From contig JAFUVS010000009.1 in the NCBI GenBank assembly GCA_017471175.1, positions 62,001 to 126,000 on the forward strand: 64,000 bases of DNA, given 5' to 3'. This DNA is from Paludibacteraceae bacterium. GTDB taxonomy: Bacteria; Bacteroidota; Bacteroidia; Bacteroidales; Paludibacteraceae. Made by a program: the position numbers and the translations under genes. Shown piece by piece: positions 17,822 to 28,800 of the stretch; position 1 is the stretch's first letter, and the number at the start of each line of letters is the position of its first letter. Under the pieces are notes generated by a model that was given only the letters and a program-made list of their open reading frames with translations, did no database searches and had not been told where the DNA came from.

Positions 17822-20458
17822 TTACTTCTTTTCTTCGAGGGTAGCAATCATCTCTTCCATAGCGGCTGTCAGTCCTTGCGGGTCGCGTCCGCCTGCGGTT
17901 GCCATCCACGGCTGACCGCCACCGCCGCCTTGTATATGGCGGGCTGCCGACTTAATCATCTGTCCGGCATTCAGTCCCGCTTCCACTAACGGTTGCGACA
18001 GGAAGACAGACAGCGTGGGCTTGCCTTCCCATAGCGTGGCTCCCACTACGGCAAAGCGCATATCCGTGAATTTGCCGCGAAGCATCGGAAAGACGTTGCG
18101 GATAAAAGCCGGGTCGCAGGTCTCTTTGAGGCGAACGAGTTTGATGCTGCCGAAGTCCTCGGCACTATTGATGAGCCGGTCTCGGAACTGCGCCATCTGT
18201 GCTGCCATATAGTCCTCTACCTGCTTCTTCAGCCCTGCGTTCTCGTCCATTGAGCGACGAATGGCCGCCATCAGGTCGGGCGTGTTGTTGAACAAGCTGC
18301 GAAGCGAAACGAGCAGGTCCTGTTGGTCGTAATAGACTTGGTCGGCAGCCGAAGCGGTAACGGCTTCAATGCGCCGGATACCTGCTGCTACCGATGTCTC
18401 CATCAGGATGCGTACCGAACCTATCTGCCCCAAACGAGCCACGTGGCAACCGCCGCATAGCTCGATGGACGGACCGTATTGGATGACGCGCACATCGTCG
18501 CCGTACTTCTCACCAAAGAGAGCCATCGCGCCCATCGCTTTGGCTTCGGCTATGGGGGTATGACGGCTTTCCTTCAAGGGGTAGTCTTGGCGGATGAGAC
18601 GATTGGCGAGTTGCTCCACTTGGCGCAACTCTTCTGCTGTAACTTTCTGGAAGTGGCTGAAGTCGAAGCGCAGGCTGTCAGGCGTTACCAGACTACCTTT
18701 CTGCTCCACGTGCGTGCCGATGACTTGGCGGAAAGCGTAGTGCAGGATATGTGTGGCAGAGTGGTTACATTCGATGGCGCGGCGGCGTTCGCTGTCGATG
18801 GCGGCGTGAACCGTACCCGCTATCTCTCCGGGCAGTTCGCTCACTATCTGTACGGGCAGACCGTTCTCGCGCTTCGTATCAATGACGCGCACCATCTTGC
18901 CGTCCGCAAAAGTCAGCGTACCCGTATCGCCTACCTGACCGCCCATCTCGGCGTAGAATGGCGTGCGGTCTAATACGATCTGGTAGAAGTCCTTGCCTTT
19001 CTGCGATACTTTGCGGTAGCGCAGCACCTTTGTGTCGGTTTCGTTCTCATCGTAGCCTATGAACTCCGTTTCGCCCTCTTCCAATACCACCCAGTCGCCC
19101 AAGTCCTGCTTGTTGGCAGAGCGTCCCATCTCTTTCTGGTGGGCTAATGCCTTGTTGTACTCCTCCTCGTTGGTGGTCATTTGGTGTTCGCGCAGAATCA
19201 GTTCGGTCAGGTCGAGCGGGAAGCCGTAGGTGTCTTTGAGCGTAAAGACATCGGTGCCGCTGATCTCGGTCTTGCCCGCTTTCTTGGCATCGGCTATGAG
19301 GCGGTCTAAAAGCGTGATTCCTTTGTCTAAAGTGCGCAGGAAAGCCTGCTCCTCGGCTTGTATGACGGGTGTGATCTGTTGTTCCTGTTGCTTGAGTTCG
19401 GGGTATGAGTTGCCCATATCCGCCACGAGTTGGGGTACTAACTTGTAGAGGAAAGCCTCTCTTTGTCCGAGGAATGTATAGCCGTAGCGGACGGCGCGGC
19501 GCAAGATGCGGCGGATGACGTAACCGGCTTTCTCGTTGCTTGGCAACTGCCCGTCGGTGATGGCGAAGCAGATAGTACGTATATGGTCGGCTATGACGCG
19601 CATTGCCACGTCTGTTTCCTTATCTTTCCCGTAGGTAGTGCCGGTCAGCGAGCCGATACGTTGCAGCATCGGTTGGAACACGTCCGTATCGTAGTTCGAC
19701 TGCTTGCCTTGCAGCGTGCGCACTAATCGCTCGAAGCCCATACCTGTGTCTATCACTTTCTTGGGCAGTTCAACGAGTGAGCCGTCCGCCTTGCGGTTGT
19801 ATTGCATAAAGACCAGATTCCATATCTCGATCACTTGCGGATGGTCTTTATTGACGAGGTCGCGTCCTTTGATGCCTGATTGGCGTTTCTCTTCTTCGCT
19901 GCGGCTGTCCACGTGCAATTCGGAGCAGGGACCGCACGGGCCCGTGTCGCCCATCTCCCAGAAGTTATCGTGCTTATTGCCGTTTAGGATATGGTCTTCG
20001 GGCAGGTGTTTCGCCCAAAAAGCAGCGGCTTCGTTGTCGCGCTCCAAGCCGTCTTCTTTTGAGCCTTCAAAGACGGTGGCGTACAGGTTATCGGGGTTAA
20101 TCTTGAGAACATCCACGATGTATTCCCATGCGTAGTCAATGGCTTCCTTTTTGAAGTAGTCGCCGAACGACCAGTTGCCGAGCATCTCGAACATCGTGTG
20201 GTGGTACGTGTCGTGTCCCACTTCTTCGAGGTCGTTGTGTTTGCCGCTTACGCGCAGACACTTCTGGCTGTCTGCCACGCGCGAATGGACTATCGGGTCG
20301 TTGCCTAATATGATACCTTTCCACGGGTTCATACCGGCATTGGTGAACATCAGGGTGGGGTCGTCTTTGAGGACCATCGGAGCGGAAGGTACGATGGTGT
20401 GTCCCTTGCTTTGCATAAAGTCAAGGAACGATTGACGGATTTCGTTTGCTGTCATCAT
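17822..20458 (-). CDS. alaS: Alanyl-tRNA synthetase
   Basis: 878 residues, the usual bacterial length. Class II catalytic domain at the N-terminus ([14 protein letters not shown], then [24 protein letters not shown], and [14 protein letters not shown]). The editing domain carries the HSATH pair near residue 563 and [13 protein letters not shown] near residue 667, the four zinc-binding side chains that remove mischarged Ser and Gly. The C-terminal DHHA1-type domain ends with [16 protein letters not shown]. It begins [14 protein letters not shown]; either Met may be used. It is third in the operon, 20 bases after pdxA. A complete and ordinary enzyme. Confidence 0.97.
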   Translation of the reverse strand: MMTANEIRQSFLDFMQSKGHTIVPSAPMVLKDDPTLMFTNAGMNPWKGIILGNDPIVHSRVADSQKCLRVSGKHNDLEEVGHDTYHHTMFEMLGNWSFGDYFKKEAIDYAWEYIVDVLKINPDNLYATVFEGSKEDGLERDNEAAAFWAKHLPEDHILNGNKHDNFWEMGDTGPCGPCSELHVDSRSEEEKRQSGIKGRDLVNKDHPQVIEIWNLVFMQYNRKADGSLVELPKKVIDTGMGFERLVRTLQGKQSNYDTDVFQPMLQRIGSLTGTTYGKDKETDVAMRVIADHIRTICFAITDGQLPSNEKAGYVIRRILRRAVRYGYTFLGQREAFLYKLVPQLVADMGNSYPELKQQEQQITPVIQAEEQAFLRTLDKGITLLDRLIADAKKAGKTEISGTDVFTLKDTYGFPLDLTELILREHQMTTNEEEYNKALAHQKEMGRSANKQDLGDWVVLEEGETEFIGYDENETDTKVLRYRKVSQKGKDFYQIVLDRTPFYAEMGGQVGDTGTLTFADGKMVRVIDTKRENGLPVQIVSELPGEIAGTVHAAIDSERRRAIECNHSATHILHYAFRQVIGTHVEQKGSLVTPDSLRFDFSHFQKVTAEELRQVEQLANRLIRQDYPLKESRHTPIAEAKAMGAMALFGEKYGDDVRVIQYGPSIELCGGCHVARLGQIGSVRILMETSVAAGIRRIEAVTASAADQVYYDQQDLLVSLRSLFNNTPDLMAAIRRSMDENAGLKKQVEDYMAAQMAQFRDRLINSAEDFGSIKLVRLKETCDPAFIRNVFPMLRGKFTDMRFAVVGATLWEGKPTLSVFLSQPLVEAGLNAGQMIKSAARHIQGGGGGQPWMATAGGRDPQGLTAAMEEMIATLEEKK

Positions 20459-20478
20459 AGGGATTGTCTTTTCGGTGT

Positions 20479-21561
20479 TTAGGCTGTTGGGAGGGGGAAG
20501 TCCGGGCGTTTGTGATTAGAGGTTATTTCCACGATTTCCAACGGGTTCTTTCTCAGTTCTTTATTCTCTTCGCGGGTGCGCCATAGGTCGATAGCCATAT
20601 AGAGCGCGTGGCGGAATGAGGTGGGGTTGGCTTTGTTCTTGCCTGCGAGGTCGTAGGCGGTGCCGTGGTCGGGCGAGGTGCGGATGATGTTCAGTCCGGC
20701 GGTGAAGTTGACGCCGTTCATATCCAAGGACTTGAAGGGAATCAGCCCTTGGTCGTGGTACATCGCCAATACGGCATCGAAGTGTACGTATCTGCCTGCG
20801 CCGAAGAAACCGTCTGCCGAATAGGGTCCGAACACGCACAATCCTTCTTCCACGGCTTTCAGTACGGTGGGGCGGATGATTTCCTGCTCTTCCGTGCCGA
20901 TCAGTCCGTTGTCGCCCGCGTGCGGGTTGAGGGCTAACACGGCGATGCGCGGTTTCTCGATGGTAAAGTCATCTTTGAGGGTCTGTTCCAGGGTGTGCAG
21001 CTTGTTGAGGATGCGCTCTTCGGTAATCATTTCCGGCACTTTGCGAAGCGGTACATGGTTGCATACCAAGGCGATACGCATACAGTCGCTGACCATCATC
21101 ATCAGCGAGTCGTTGCCTTGGGCGAACTGCTTGGTCAGGTATTCGGTATGTCCCGAGAAGCGGAACTGTTCGGATTGGATGTTCTCCTTGTTGATAGGGG
21201 CGGTAACGAGTGCCTGCACTTTGCCTGCTTTGAGGTCTTGCGAGGCGCGTTCCAATGAGGCGAGACTGGCTTTGCCCGCTTCGGGGGTGCTCACGCCTAT
21301 CTGCAAGGGTGTGTCGTCGGGGTAGCACGTGATGAGGTTCACTTTCCCTTCGGCTGCTGAGGCGGCATCGGATATGATATTGAATTGCAGTTGCTTCACT
21401 TCATCGGTGAGCAGAGCCGCATGCTGTTTGGCTATCTTGGCATTGCCATAGATAATAGGTTTACAGATCTCTAATATATGGCTGTCTTCCAATCCTTTGA
21501 GCAGGATCTCGTAGCCGACGCCGTTGATGTCGCCGGCCGTAATGGCTACTATGGGTTTCAT
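20479..21561 (-). CDS. pdxA: 4-hydroxythreonine-4-phosphate dehydrogenase
   Basis: 360 residues. It oxidises 4-phosphohydroxy-L-threonine in the DXP-dependent pyridoxal phosphate pathway. Family blocks: [14 protein letters not shown] at the start (standard TxGDPxGIGPE, with Asp-Pro-Ala replaced by Asp-Ile-Asn), APINKENI, the metal-site His in [19 protein letters not shown] and the second metal-site His in [12 protein letters not shown]. The Ile-Asn variant in the first loop is seen here and may be common in the phylum. The start overlaps the nitroreductase stop by 4 bases (ATGA), so translation is probably coupled. Confidence 0.95.
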   Translation of the reverse strand: MKPIVAITAGDINGVGYEILLKGLEDSHILEICKPIIYGNAKIAKQHAALLTDEVKQLQFNIISDAASAAEGKVNLITCYPDDTPLQIGVSTPEAGKASLASLERASQDLKAGKVQALVTAPINKENIQSEQFRFSGHTEYLTKQFAQGNDSLMMMVSDCMRIALVCNHVPLRKVPEMITEERILNKLHTLEQTLKDDFTIEKPRIAVLALNPHAGDNGLIGTEEQEIIRPTVLKAVEEGLCVFGPYSADGFFGAGRYVHFDAVLAMYHDQGLIPFKSLDMNGVNFTAGLNIIRTSPDHGTAYDLAGKNKANPTSFRHALYMAIDLWRTREENKELRKNPLEIVEITSNHKRPDFPLPTA

Positions 21562-22076
21562 GCGGTAAAGTGGATTTTTTGGTAGGGTAGTTTTTGTAGG
21601 TCGTATTGTTGTCTTTCTTCGTCTTTATGCCCGATGGTAACGAGGCATAGTACGCGTAGGTTCTGCGGTATGCCGAAGGCTTGTCGCACGCGTTCTTCGG
21701 CGTTGTCCCGCTCGAGGATATGGCACCAGCAGGCACCTAATCCTTCGTCCGTAGCGGCGAGTTGGAGGTTCAAGGCGGCTATCGCGCCGTCGGCTTGCCA
21801 CGTGTCCGCTTTCTCGCTGTCCAACGCCACAGCCACCGCCACGGGGGCGGTATCTAACATCGTGGTACCCATCTGTCGGCAGTCTTTGAGGCTGCGTATG
21901 AGGGTGGTATCGGTAGTTACGTAAAACTCCCACGGGTTAAGACGTTTGCCCGAGGGTGACATCAGCGCGCATTGCAAGATGCGGTCTAATTGTGCTTTGC
22001 CGACCGGCTCAGCGGTATATTTGCGATACGACCGGCGCGCGCGGCATAATTCAAGAAAACTATTCATATCTTTCAA
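21558..22076 (-). CDS. Nitroreductase family protein
   Basis: 172 residues, first gene of the operon. The N-terminal ARRSYRKYTAEPV matches the FMN-binding RRS(I/V)R.(Y/F) block of small nitroreductases; ALMSPSGKRLNPWEFYVT is the second FMN block (APSA.N.QPW.F), and the C-terminal part has GACWCHIL and a VRQAFGIP element. It probably reduces a small electrophile or quinone with NAD(P)H and FMN as a homodimer. It is followed by pdxA with an ATGA overlap, but no functional link to vitamin B6 is apparent. Confidence 0.88.
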   Translation of the reverse strand: MKDMNSFLELCRARRSYRKYTAEPVGKAQLDRILQCALMSPSGKRLNPWEFYVTTDTTLIRSLKDCRQMGTTMLDTAPVAVAVALDSEKADTWQADGAIAALNLQLAATDEGLGACWCHILERDNAEERVRQAFGIPQNLRVLCLVTIGHKDEERQQYDLQKLPYQKIHFTA

Positions 22077-22098
22077 GATAAATATTGCAATCGGGCGG

Positions 22099-22129
22099 CA
22101 AAGGTACGGAAAATAAAGTAAAGCGCAAA
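22099..22129 (-). promoter_or_regulatory. Promoter of the nitroreductase-pdxA-alaS operon
   Basis: On the minus strand TTTG (22129-22126), 19 bases, then TACCTTTG (22106-22099), 22 bases before the nitroreductase ATG. The -33 element lies inside the left arm of the hairpin at 22112-22158. Confidence 0.75.
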
Positions 22130-22158
22130 ATGCTTTTCATTTTACGCTTTACTTTATT
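22112..22158 (-). terminator. 21-bp stem between the small lipoprotein gene and the operon
   Basis: 22112-22132 pairs with 22138-22158 with one G-T mismatch and a 5-base loop. It follows the stop of the minus-strand lipoprotein gene by 9 bases. Its A/T-rich outer arm gives a T run in the transcript direction. Confidence 0.8.
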
Positions 22159-22167
22159 CTGCTATAC

Positions 22168-22335
22168 TTAGTTAAATAGTTTGATGCATTGGTATCGAAG
22201 CAGTTTGCACTCGTTTTTGTTGCCACATTCGCAGTCTTCTTTACAGTTCGACCGGTTGTTGCAACCGACTAAAAAAAGGCACAATACAACGCTTGCAGTG
22301 TATTGTGCAATACGATTCAAAACAATGGATTTCAT
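22168..22335 (-). CDS. Small cysteine-rich lipoprotein
   Basis: 55 residues starting at the ATG at 22335; the longer frame to 22509 would cross the promoter of this gene and of adk. Residues 1-25 form a signal peptide with lipobox LFLVGC; the mature part NNRSNCKEDCECGNKNECK has four Cys in about 15 residues, then CIKLFN. Basic and polar. It may be a small periplasmic-facing or outer-membrane lipoprotein; I recognise no family. Monocistronic: own promoter and own terminator. It is divergent from adk. Confidence 0.6.
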   Translation of the reverse strand: MKSIVLNRIAQYTASVVLCLFLVGCNNRSNCKEDCECGNKNECKLLRYQCIKLFN

Positions 22336-22359
22336 ACGTGATAGATTTATTTGGAGCAG

Positions 22360-22390
22360 CAAAGGACGGAAAAAAATGTGATATACACAA
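22360..22390 (-). promoter_or_regulatory. Probable promoter of the small lipoprotein gene
   Basis: Minus strand TTG (22390-22388), 20 bases, GTCCTTTG (22367-22360). The TA of the -7 box is replaced by GT, so it may be weak. Confidence 0.4.
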
Positions 22391-22421
22391 CGTTTTTTAT
22401 GTTTTTTAGAAAAAGTTGCAC

Positions 22422-22429
22422 TATCTTTG
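22422..22429 (+). promoter_or_regulatory. Promoter -7 box TATCTTTG before adk
   Basis: TATCTTTGC lies 32 bases before the adk ATG. The upstream region is T-rich without a clear TTTG at the right spacing. The frame extending adk to a TTG at 22416 would start upstream of this box and is rejected. Confidence 0.6.
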
Positions 22430-22460
22430 CCGCCGAACTCATAAAAATAGTCAAACAAAT

Positions 22461-23069
22461 ATGTTAAATGTGATTTTATGCGGTGCCCCGGGAAGTGGGA
22501 AGGGGACACAATCTGAACTTTTAGTCAAGCACTATGGCTTGCAACATCTCTCCACGGGCGATATGCTTCGCGCCGAAATCAAGTCCGGCAGCGAGTTGGG
22601 CAAAGAGATAGACGAACTCATATCGGGCGGTAATCTGGTGCCCGACCATAAGATGGTGCATCTCATTGCGCACTACATCGATGCCTTGCCCAAAGATTGT
22701 AAGGGAGTTATATTCGATGGCTATCCCCGCACGGTCGAGCAGGCTGACGCGCTTACGCTCTTACTCCGCCGGCGCGGTATGGATTCTGTGATGTTAGAAC
22801 TGATGGTGGACGAGGACGAGGTCATCAAAAGGCTTCTTGAACGTGGTAAAACCAGTGGAAGAACCGACGACAATTTTGACACTATCAAGAAGCGCCTCCG
22901 TATCTATCAGGAGGTTACCAAACCCGTCAGCGCATATTATCTGCGCCATCACAATTATTTCCTTATCAACGGCAACTACTCGATGGAGCAGACCTTCGAG
23001 CAGATTGACACGATTTTGAAGTTGCGGAGTGCTGCCAAGCAGGCGACCGGGTCATCTCCGGTCAAATAA
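22461..23069 (+). CDS. adk: Adenylate kinase
   Basis: 202 residues from ATG 22461, the first codon after the promoter. P-loop GAPGSGKGT at residues 8-16, TGDMLRAE with the AMP-binding Thr/Arg, IFDGYPRTVEQADAL (AMP-binding FDGxPRT), and a short lid GKTSGRTDD in place of the zinc-binding or long lid, the short form usual in Bacteroidota. The Arg pair in KKRLRIYQEVTKP follows. It interconverts AMP, ADP and ATP. The basic C-terminal tail SAAKQATGSSPVK extends about ten residues beyond the usual end. Confidence 0.95.
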   Translation: MLNVILCGAPGSGKGTQSELLVKHYGLQHLSTGDMLRAEIKSGSELGKEIDELISGGNLVPDHKMVHLIAHYIDALPKDCKGVIFDGYPRTVEQADALTLLLRRRGMDSVMLELMVDEDEVIKRLLERGKTSGRTDDNFDTIKKRLRIYQEVTKPVSAYYLRHHNYFLINGNYSMEQTFEQIDTILKLRSAAKQATGSSPVK

Positions 23070-23137
23070 AACGGAACTTTCCAACCCGATAAAACAAAAT
23101 TCTCCAACTCTATAAATAAACCAAAAAAACAGGAACT

Positions 23138-24556
23138 ATGAAAAAACTTTTGTCTCTCGTAGCGGCTATGTTGCTTATAGGCAATGCTTTTGCCGCATCG
23201 TACAGTCTCGTTAAAGTAACTGCCGTGAAAGACGGCGGAATGTATGTATTTGAGCGTAACGGCTATGTACTGAACGCGGAAGTGGTTAAGAATGTGCTTC
23301 AAACGACCGATGATTACAAGACGACAGGCTTGACGGGCACGGAGTCGTATGTGTGGTCGCTTGACGGCGATAACGATGAAGGATTTGCTATTCGTAGCGA
23401 AGCCAAGTATGCCGAAAATCCGTCAGGCCATATCTATCTGAACAATCCCTCAAAAAAAACGGATATGTCTATATCGAATACCAGTACTTCGGCGTGGAAA
23501 TTCACTTTCGATGGTGACGTGGCTCTTATCTCCAATGCTTCCAATTCGGATCGTTTCATCGGAGAAACCTCTTCGGGTGCCAATACGTACAAGGCGTATG
23601 CTACTTCTAACTTAAACTCTTACGGACACGATTTCACCGTCTATGAACTGCAAGAGTCTGATGCTCCTGTTATCAATGCAGCACCCGCTATGGTTGATTT
23701 CGGATCCTATGCTGTAGGCAAAGACGTTGCGGCAAAAGAAGTGGCTGTAACGTTCAATAACCTCAAAGGCAAAGTAACCTACTCGGAACTCAAGGCTCCC
23801 TTTACCGTGACCGGTACGATTGACAAAACGGGAGATAAGCTGACTGTTACTGCAACGGCTTCTGCTATAGGTACTTACGAGCAGACATTCACCATCCAAT
23901 CAATTGATGACAAGGTAAGCGTGGATGTCAAGGTTGTGATGACAGTTATGGATCCGTCTGTGGGCTACGCCAAGATGATCGGCGATATGGTTGAAGGTGA
24001 CTATGTAATCACCTATGGTGAATACGCAATGAAAGCCTTCATTCAGGAGAACGCTAAGCAAGAGAAAGTGAACCGTTTTGATGTTGCTACGTTTACCGTT
24101 TCAGGAGATGTATTGGTTGATCCCGCAGCCGACATTATCTGGCACATTGCTTCCGCTGATGACCACTGGACGCTCTACAATGAGAGCACAGGCAAATACG
24201 CTGCCAGCACGGATGCCAAGAACAAAGGTACCTTGGTAGATGACGCTACGACCGACAACGCCAAGTGGAACATCACAGTTACCGAAGCCAATACCTACGA
24301 GTTTGAGAACGTAGCGCGTGCTGCTTCTTCCCAAGACTCTGGCAACAAGTGGCTGCGTAATAATAATACCTACGGTTTTGCCTGCTACGCAGAGAATACA
24401 GGCGGACCTCTCACGCTCTACCGCCTTGGCGCTATTCCTACTGCTGTTGACCAAGTAGAAGCAGAGGTGAAAGTCGTAAAAGTTGTCGAAGAAGGCCGCA
24501 TCGTTATCATTCGTGACGGCATCCGTTACAACGCGCAGGGCGTTCGTCTTCAATAA
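23138..24556 (+). CDS. Secreted protein with the short C-terminal tail
   Basis: 472 residues. Signal peptide 1-20 (ending IGNAFA). The N-terminal third (about 20-170) has W and aromatic positions typical of a beta-trefoil or lectin-like fold ([15 protein letters not shown]). Residues about 180-270 resemble an ASPM/HYDIN-like Ig strand set (VDFGSYAVG...[10 protein letters not shown]) and a second trefoil-like domain follows. The end is the recurring tail: [13 protein letters not shown] then [10 protein letters not shown]. No enzyme motif. It lies 68 bases after adk with no visible terminator between, so read-through is possible. Probably a surface binding protein. Confidence 0.7.
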   Translation: MKKLLSLVAAMLLIGNAFAASYSLVKVTAVKDGGMYVFERNGYVLNAEVVKNVLQTTDDYKTTGLTGTESYVWSLDGDNDEGFAIRSEAKYAENPSGHIYLNNPSKKTDMSISNTSTSAWKFTFDGDVALISNASNSDRFIGETSSGANTYKAYATSNLNSYGHDFTVYELQESDAPVINAAPAMVDFGSYAVGKDVAAKEVAVTFNNLKGKVTYSELKAPFTVTGTIDKTGDKLTVTATASAIGTYEQTFTIQSIDDKVSVDVKVVMTVMDPSVGYAKMIGDMVEGDYVITYGEYAMKAFIQENAKQEKVNRFDVATFTVSGDVLVDPAADIIWHIASADDHWTLYNESTGKYAASTDAKNKGTLVDDATTDNAKWNITVTEANTYEFENVARAASSQDSGNKWLRNNNTYGFACYAENTGGPLTLYRLGAIPTAVDQVEAEVKVVKVVEEGRIVIIRDGIRYNAQGVRLQ

Positions 24557-24576
24557 TCCATAACCACTTTATCTGT

Positions 24577-24584
24577 TATCTTTG
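24577..24584 (+). promoter_or_regulatory. Promoter -7 box TATCTTTG before obgE
   Basis: TATCTTTG, 46 bases before the obgE ATG. The -33 element is not clear. It places the start of obgE downstream of the TTG at 24589. Confidence 0.55.
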
Positions 24585-24630
24585 CGTCTTGCGCTCGTCG
24601 CAGGCGCAAAGACAACTGCTTATTAAGCCC

Positions 24631-25827
24631 ATGGCGAACGGAAATTTCATAGACCAGGTTCGTTTGTACTGCCGTTCCGGTAAGGGTGGGGCGGGCTGTA
24701 TGCACCTTCACCGTGCCAAGTATGTCCCTAAAGGCGGTCCCGATGGCGGTGACGGCGGCAGGGGAGGACACATCATATTGCAAGGCAATCGCAATCTGTG
24801 GACCTTACTTCATCTTAAGTATCAGAAACATATCCTTGCTACGGACGGAGGACGGGGCGGTCAGTCCCGTTCCTTCGGCAAGGATGGTGAAGACAAGATT
24901 ATCGAAGTGCCTTGCGGTACGGTCGTTTATGACGGCGATACGGGCGAGTGGCTTGCCGAAATCAAGGAAGACAAGGAGCGGTTGGTTCTGCTCAAAGGCG
25001 GTCGCGGCGGATTAGGCAACTGGCATTTCCGCTCCGCTACCAATCAGACCCCGCGCTATGCCCAACCCGGCGAACCGGCTCGCGAACGTAATATCGTGCT
25101 GCAACTCAAAGTGTTGGCGGATGTCGGTTTGGTTGGCTTCCCCAATGCGGGTAAATCGACACTGCTGTCTGTGGTATCGGCAGCCAAACCCGAGATAGCA
25201 GACTATCCGTTTACTACGCTCACTCCGCAGTTGGGTATCGTCTCCGTGCGCGATAATCAGTCGTTCTGTATGGCGGACATACCGGGTATCATAGAGGGTG
25301 CGAGCGAAGGCAAGGGATTGGGACTGCGATTCCTGCGTCATATTGAGCGCAATGCCGTTCTGCTCTTTTTAGTGCCGATGACCACGGTTGTGCAGGCAGA
25401 AGCGGAACAGATAGAAGCAGATGCGTATGAAAGAATAGAAAAGGAGTATCGTATCTTGCTTTCTGAATTGGAGAAATACAATCCTGAACTACTGACCAAG
25501 GCGCGTCTGTTGGCGTTGAGCAAGAGCGATATACAGACCATTGACCCTATACCGCTGCAAAAAAGGTTGGGGATACCTGTTTTCTGTATCTCATCCGTAT
25601 CGGGTTTGGGTATCACGGAGTTGAAAGACGCGTTGTGGCAGGAGTTGCAGAAGGAGCAGAATCAGGTGATTGAGATTTCGCACGCGCCGATAGACGTGGT
25701 GCAACGCGAGGCAGACGATGCGGATTCCGAACAGGAAGCGGACGATGAACCGCAAACCATCTACCTCAACGAAGTGGAGGAGGAATGGGACTTGAGTAAG
25801 TACAAAGGCATCGGATGGGACAACTGA
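24631..25827 (+). CDS. obgE: Obg-family GTPase, ribosome assembly
   Basis: 398 residues from ATG 24631. The Obg fold with glycine-rich blocks ([22 protein letters not shown] cut short here; GGDGGRGGH) covers about 1-158, then the G domain: GFPNAGKST (G1), [12 protein letters not shown] (G2), [16 protein letters not shown] (G3). G4 is LSKSDI (usually NKxD, here SKSD, which keeps the Lys and Asp), and G5 is ISSVSGLG. It ends with an acidic tail rich in Asp/Glu (about 360-398). It acts in late 50S assembly and the stringent response. Own promoter; no partner gene downstream. Confidence 0.95.
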   Translation: MANGNFIDQVRLYCRSGKGGAGCMHLHRAKYVPKGGPDGGDGGRGGHIILQGNRNLWTLLHLKYQKHILATDGGRGGQSRSFGKDGEDKIIEVPCGTVVYDGDTGEWLAEIKEDKERLVLLKGGRGGLGNWHFRSATNQTPRYAQPGEPARERNIVLQLKVLADVGLVGFPNAGKSTLLSVVSAAKPEIADYPFTTLTPQLGIVSVRDNQSFCMADIPGIIEGASEGKGLGLRFLRHIERNAVLLFLVPMTTVVQAEAEQIEADAYERIEKEYRILLSELEKYNPELLTKARLLALSKSDIQTIDPIPLQKRLGIPVFCISSVSGLGITELKDALWQELQKEQNQVIEISHAPIDVVQREADDADSEQEADDEPQTIYLNEVEEEWDLSKYKGIGWDN

Positions 25828-25861
25828 CCAACGAAAATAATAACAAAACACGACACATACT

Positions 25862-28800
25862 ATGAAAAAATCTATCTTATTCTTCGCAGCACTATGCTGC
25901 ATCCTGTCACTCCTCACAACACAAAAAGCACTCGCGAAAGAGGTAAAAGTGTGTTATAAGGGAGTGTACTATGCTTACTCTGATGTCGATAACCCTGATA
26001 AGACAGTGGAAGTTACTTCTCAATACTACGCCTCTACTGAGAATTTCGAGGATAATTATTCCGGCTTGTCAGGAGATGTTGTCATTCCATCCAAGATAGC
26101 AAAGATTTACACAGTTACAAGAATTCATAATTGGGCATTTGGGCATAAAAAGAACGGCGGAGTGTTTAACGTTACATTGCCGTCCACCATTGAGAAGATT
26201 GAATACAGTGCCTTTTGTTATGCTACCAAATTATACAGCATCCAACTGAACGAAGGATTAAAGGAGATGGGGGATGCTGTCTTCTCCCATTGCACTGCTT
26301 TGACAGAGGTGTATATACCCACTACCCTGAAAGAAATTCCTGATAGGACATTTGATTATTGTACTTCGTTGCCTGCCATTGCGCTTCCGGCGGGAATAGA
26401 ACACATCGGGAGCGAAGCTTTCGCAGGATGTACGGCGCTGCAGTCGGTTAAATCGCAGGGCGGCGCGAATAATGTCAAGACCATAGGAGACTACGCGTTC
26501 TATAAATGTTCCTCTTTGTACGATGTGCGCTTCTCCAATGGATTGACTTCTATCGGGAAATATGCGTTTTACGGCTGTACAAAATTGGAAAATCTCTCGT
26601 TGCCTGCCAAACTGGCTACTATCGGAGATTTCGCCTTCCTCAATTCGGGACTGAAAACGCTTACCGTCAATATGACCACGCCCATCAATATCAACGCCAA
26701 CGTGTTCACCGGAGTGGACCTGTCCCAATGCACCCTCTATGTACCCAAAGGATGCAAAGATGCATACAAGAATGCCCTCGTATGGAAAAAGTTCGGACAC
26801 ATACTCGAAATAGGGGAGACACTTACACCCGACCCGGAAGAAGAACCCGACCCGGAAGAAGAAACCGTTGAACCGATTACTACCGGCACAAGGAACATAG
26901 GTGACCTCTGGTACGACTTGCACGAAGACCTCACCGCGAAACTGCTCAGTCGCAACGACTACAAAGCACTCACCGGAGCAATCAAAGTACCTGCTACCGT
27001 CACGTACGGCAAATATACCTACACCGTGAACGAAATGGATGAAGGCGTGTTTTCTGAATGTTACGACATTACTTCTGTCACGTTGCCCAATACCATTTCC
27101 GAAATCCCGAGTAATACGTTTTACCATTGCACTGACTTGACCAACGTAACCATGCCGTCGGCACTCACGTCGATTGGTCAAAGCGCATTCAATGGATGTA
27201 CCGCTTTGAATTTCGTCTCATTGCCTGCATCCTTGACCGAAATAGGAGAATCTGCTTTCTGGGAGTGTGACGCATTGACTTCCGTCTATATTCCCGCTGG
27301 GATTAAAACAATTAAAGAGTACTGCTTCAAATCTTGCGACAAACTCGCTACGGTCACACTCCCCGATGGACTGACGGAGATTGAAGAAGGGGCGTTTGGC
27401 GATTGCCTGTCTCTAAAGACTATCACCCTGCCCGCTTCTCTTGTTGAACTGGAAGATTTTGCGTTTAGTGGAAATACGAACATGGTGTCTATACGCTCGC
27501 TGCGCGAAACACCGCCTACGGCTACTGCAAAAACCTTCATCAATATGCCCACTGCCACTTGTATCCTCTATGTGCCGGCAGGTTCAAAAAGCCTGTACGA
27601 ACACGCTACAGGGTGGAATTACTTTTACGACAACATACAGGAAAAAGGAGCGACAGAAACAATCAAATACGGACAACTCTTCTACAAACTCAGAGAAGAC
27701 TTTACGGCGTGGGTCACCTACGAAACAAACGGCGCAGACAACTACAAAGACCTCTCCGGAGAAATTACGGTCGAATACAAAGTCATTTATAAGGGAGCCG
27801 AATACACGGTTACGAATGTAGGTCCCTCTGCCTTTATAAAATGCAAGACCATTACCAAAGTCAACCTCCCCACATCTGTCACCGAAATCAACTCGAAGGC
27901 GTTCGAGGAATGTACCGCGCTCGAAGACGTGAATATACCTTATACCGTCACTTACATCCCGGCGGACGCTTTCGACAAATCCAAACTCTTTATCGACAAT
28001 ACCGACGAAGACGGTGCTGTCTATTACAACGGATGTTTGTTGGCTTTGACCAAACAACTGCCCGCTGCCGAATACAAAGTGAAGGAAGGTACCAGAATGA
28101 TTGCTACATGGGTATTTGAAAATCAGGACGACCTTACCGCTATTACTCTGCCCGATGGACTGCAAGTTCTGTGCAGTAGCGCGATTAGCCACATGGTTAA
28201 CATCAAAACGCTGACTCTCCCCGCTTCAATCAACTTCATAGGAGGCGGTTTCTGCAACGATTGCTTCAGCCTTACAGCCATCTACAACTATTCCAAATCG
28301 CCCTACGACCTCTCCGACGTATATTGCTTCGACAATATCAATACGGCTAAATGTACACTCTATGTACCCAAAGGCTCAAGAACAGCATACCAGAGTGCTG
28401 CGGAATGGAAAAACTTCCCCATCTACGAAATGAAAGGCGTTTATACTGTCACTTTCGAGGACTGGAACGGACAGGAACTTAAGACGGAAAAAGTCGAAGA
28501 AGGAAATTCAGCATCCGCACCCGCCACGCCCGAACGGGAAGGATATACGTTCACCGGATGGGATAAAGACCTTACCGACATTCAGTCTGACCTTACTGTG
28601 ACGGCACAATATACCGTCAATACATACACCGTACGCTTCATCGACCCCTTCGACGAAAGTATTATCAGCCAGCAGACGGTCGAATATGGTATGTCTGCGG
28701 TCGAACCCGATGCCTCTCAAAGGAAAGAGCACGAAGGATACTTCTTTGTTGATTGGGAAAGCGACTTTGATATCATTCTCAGTGACAAGGACGTCTATGC

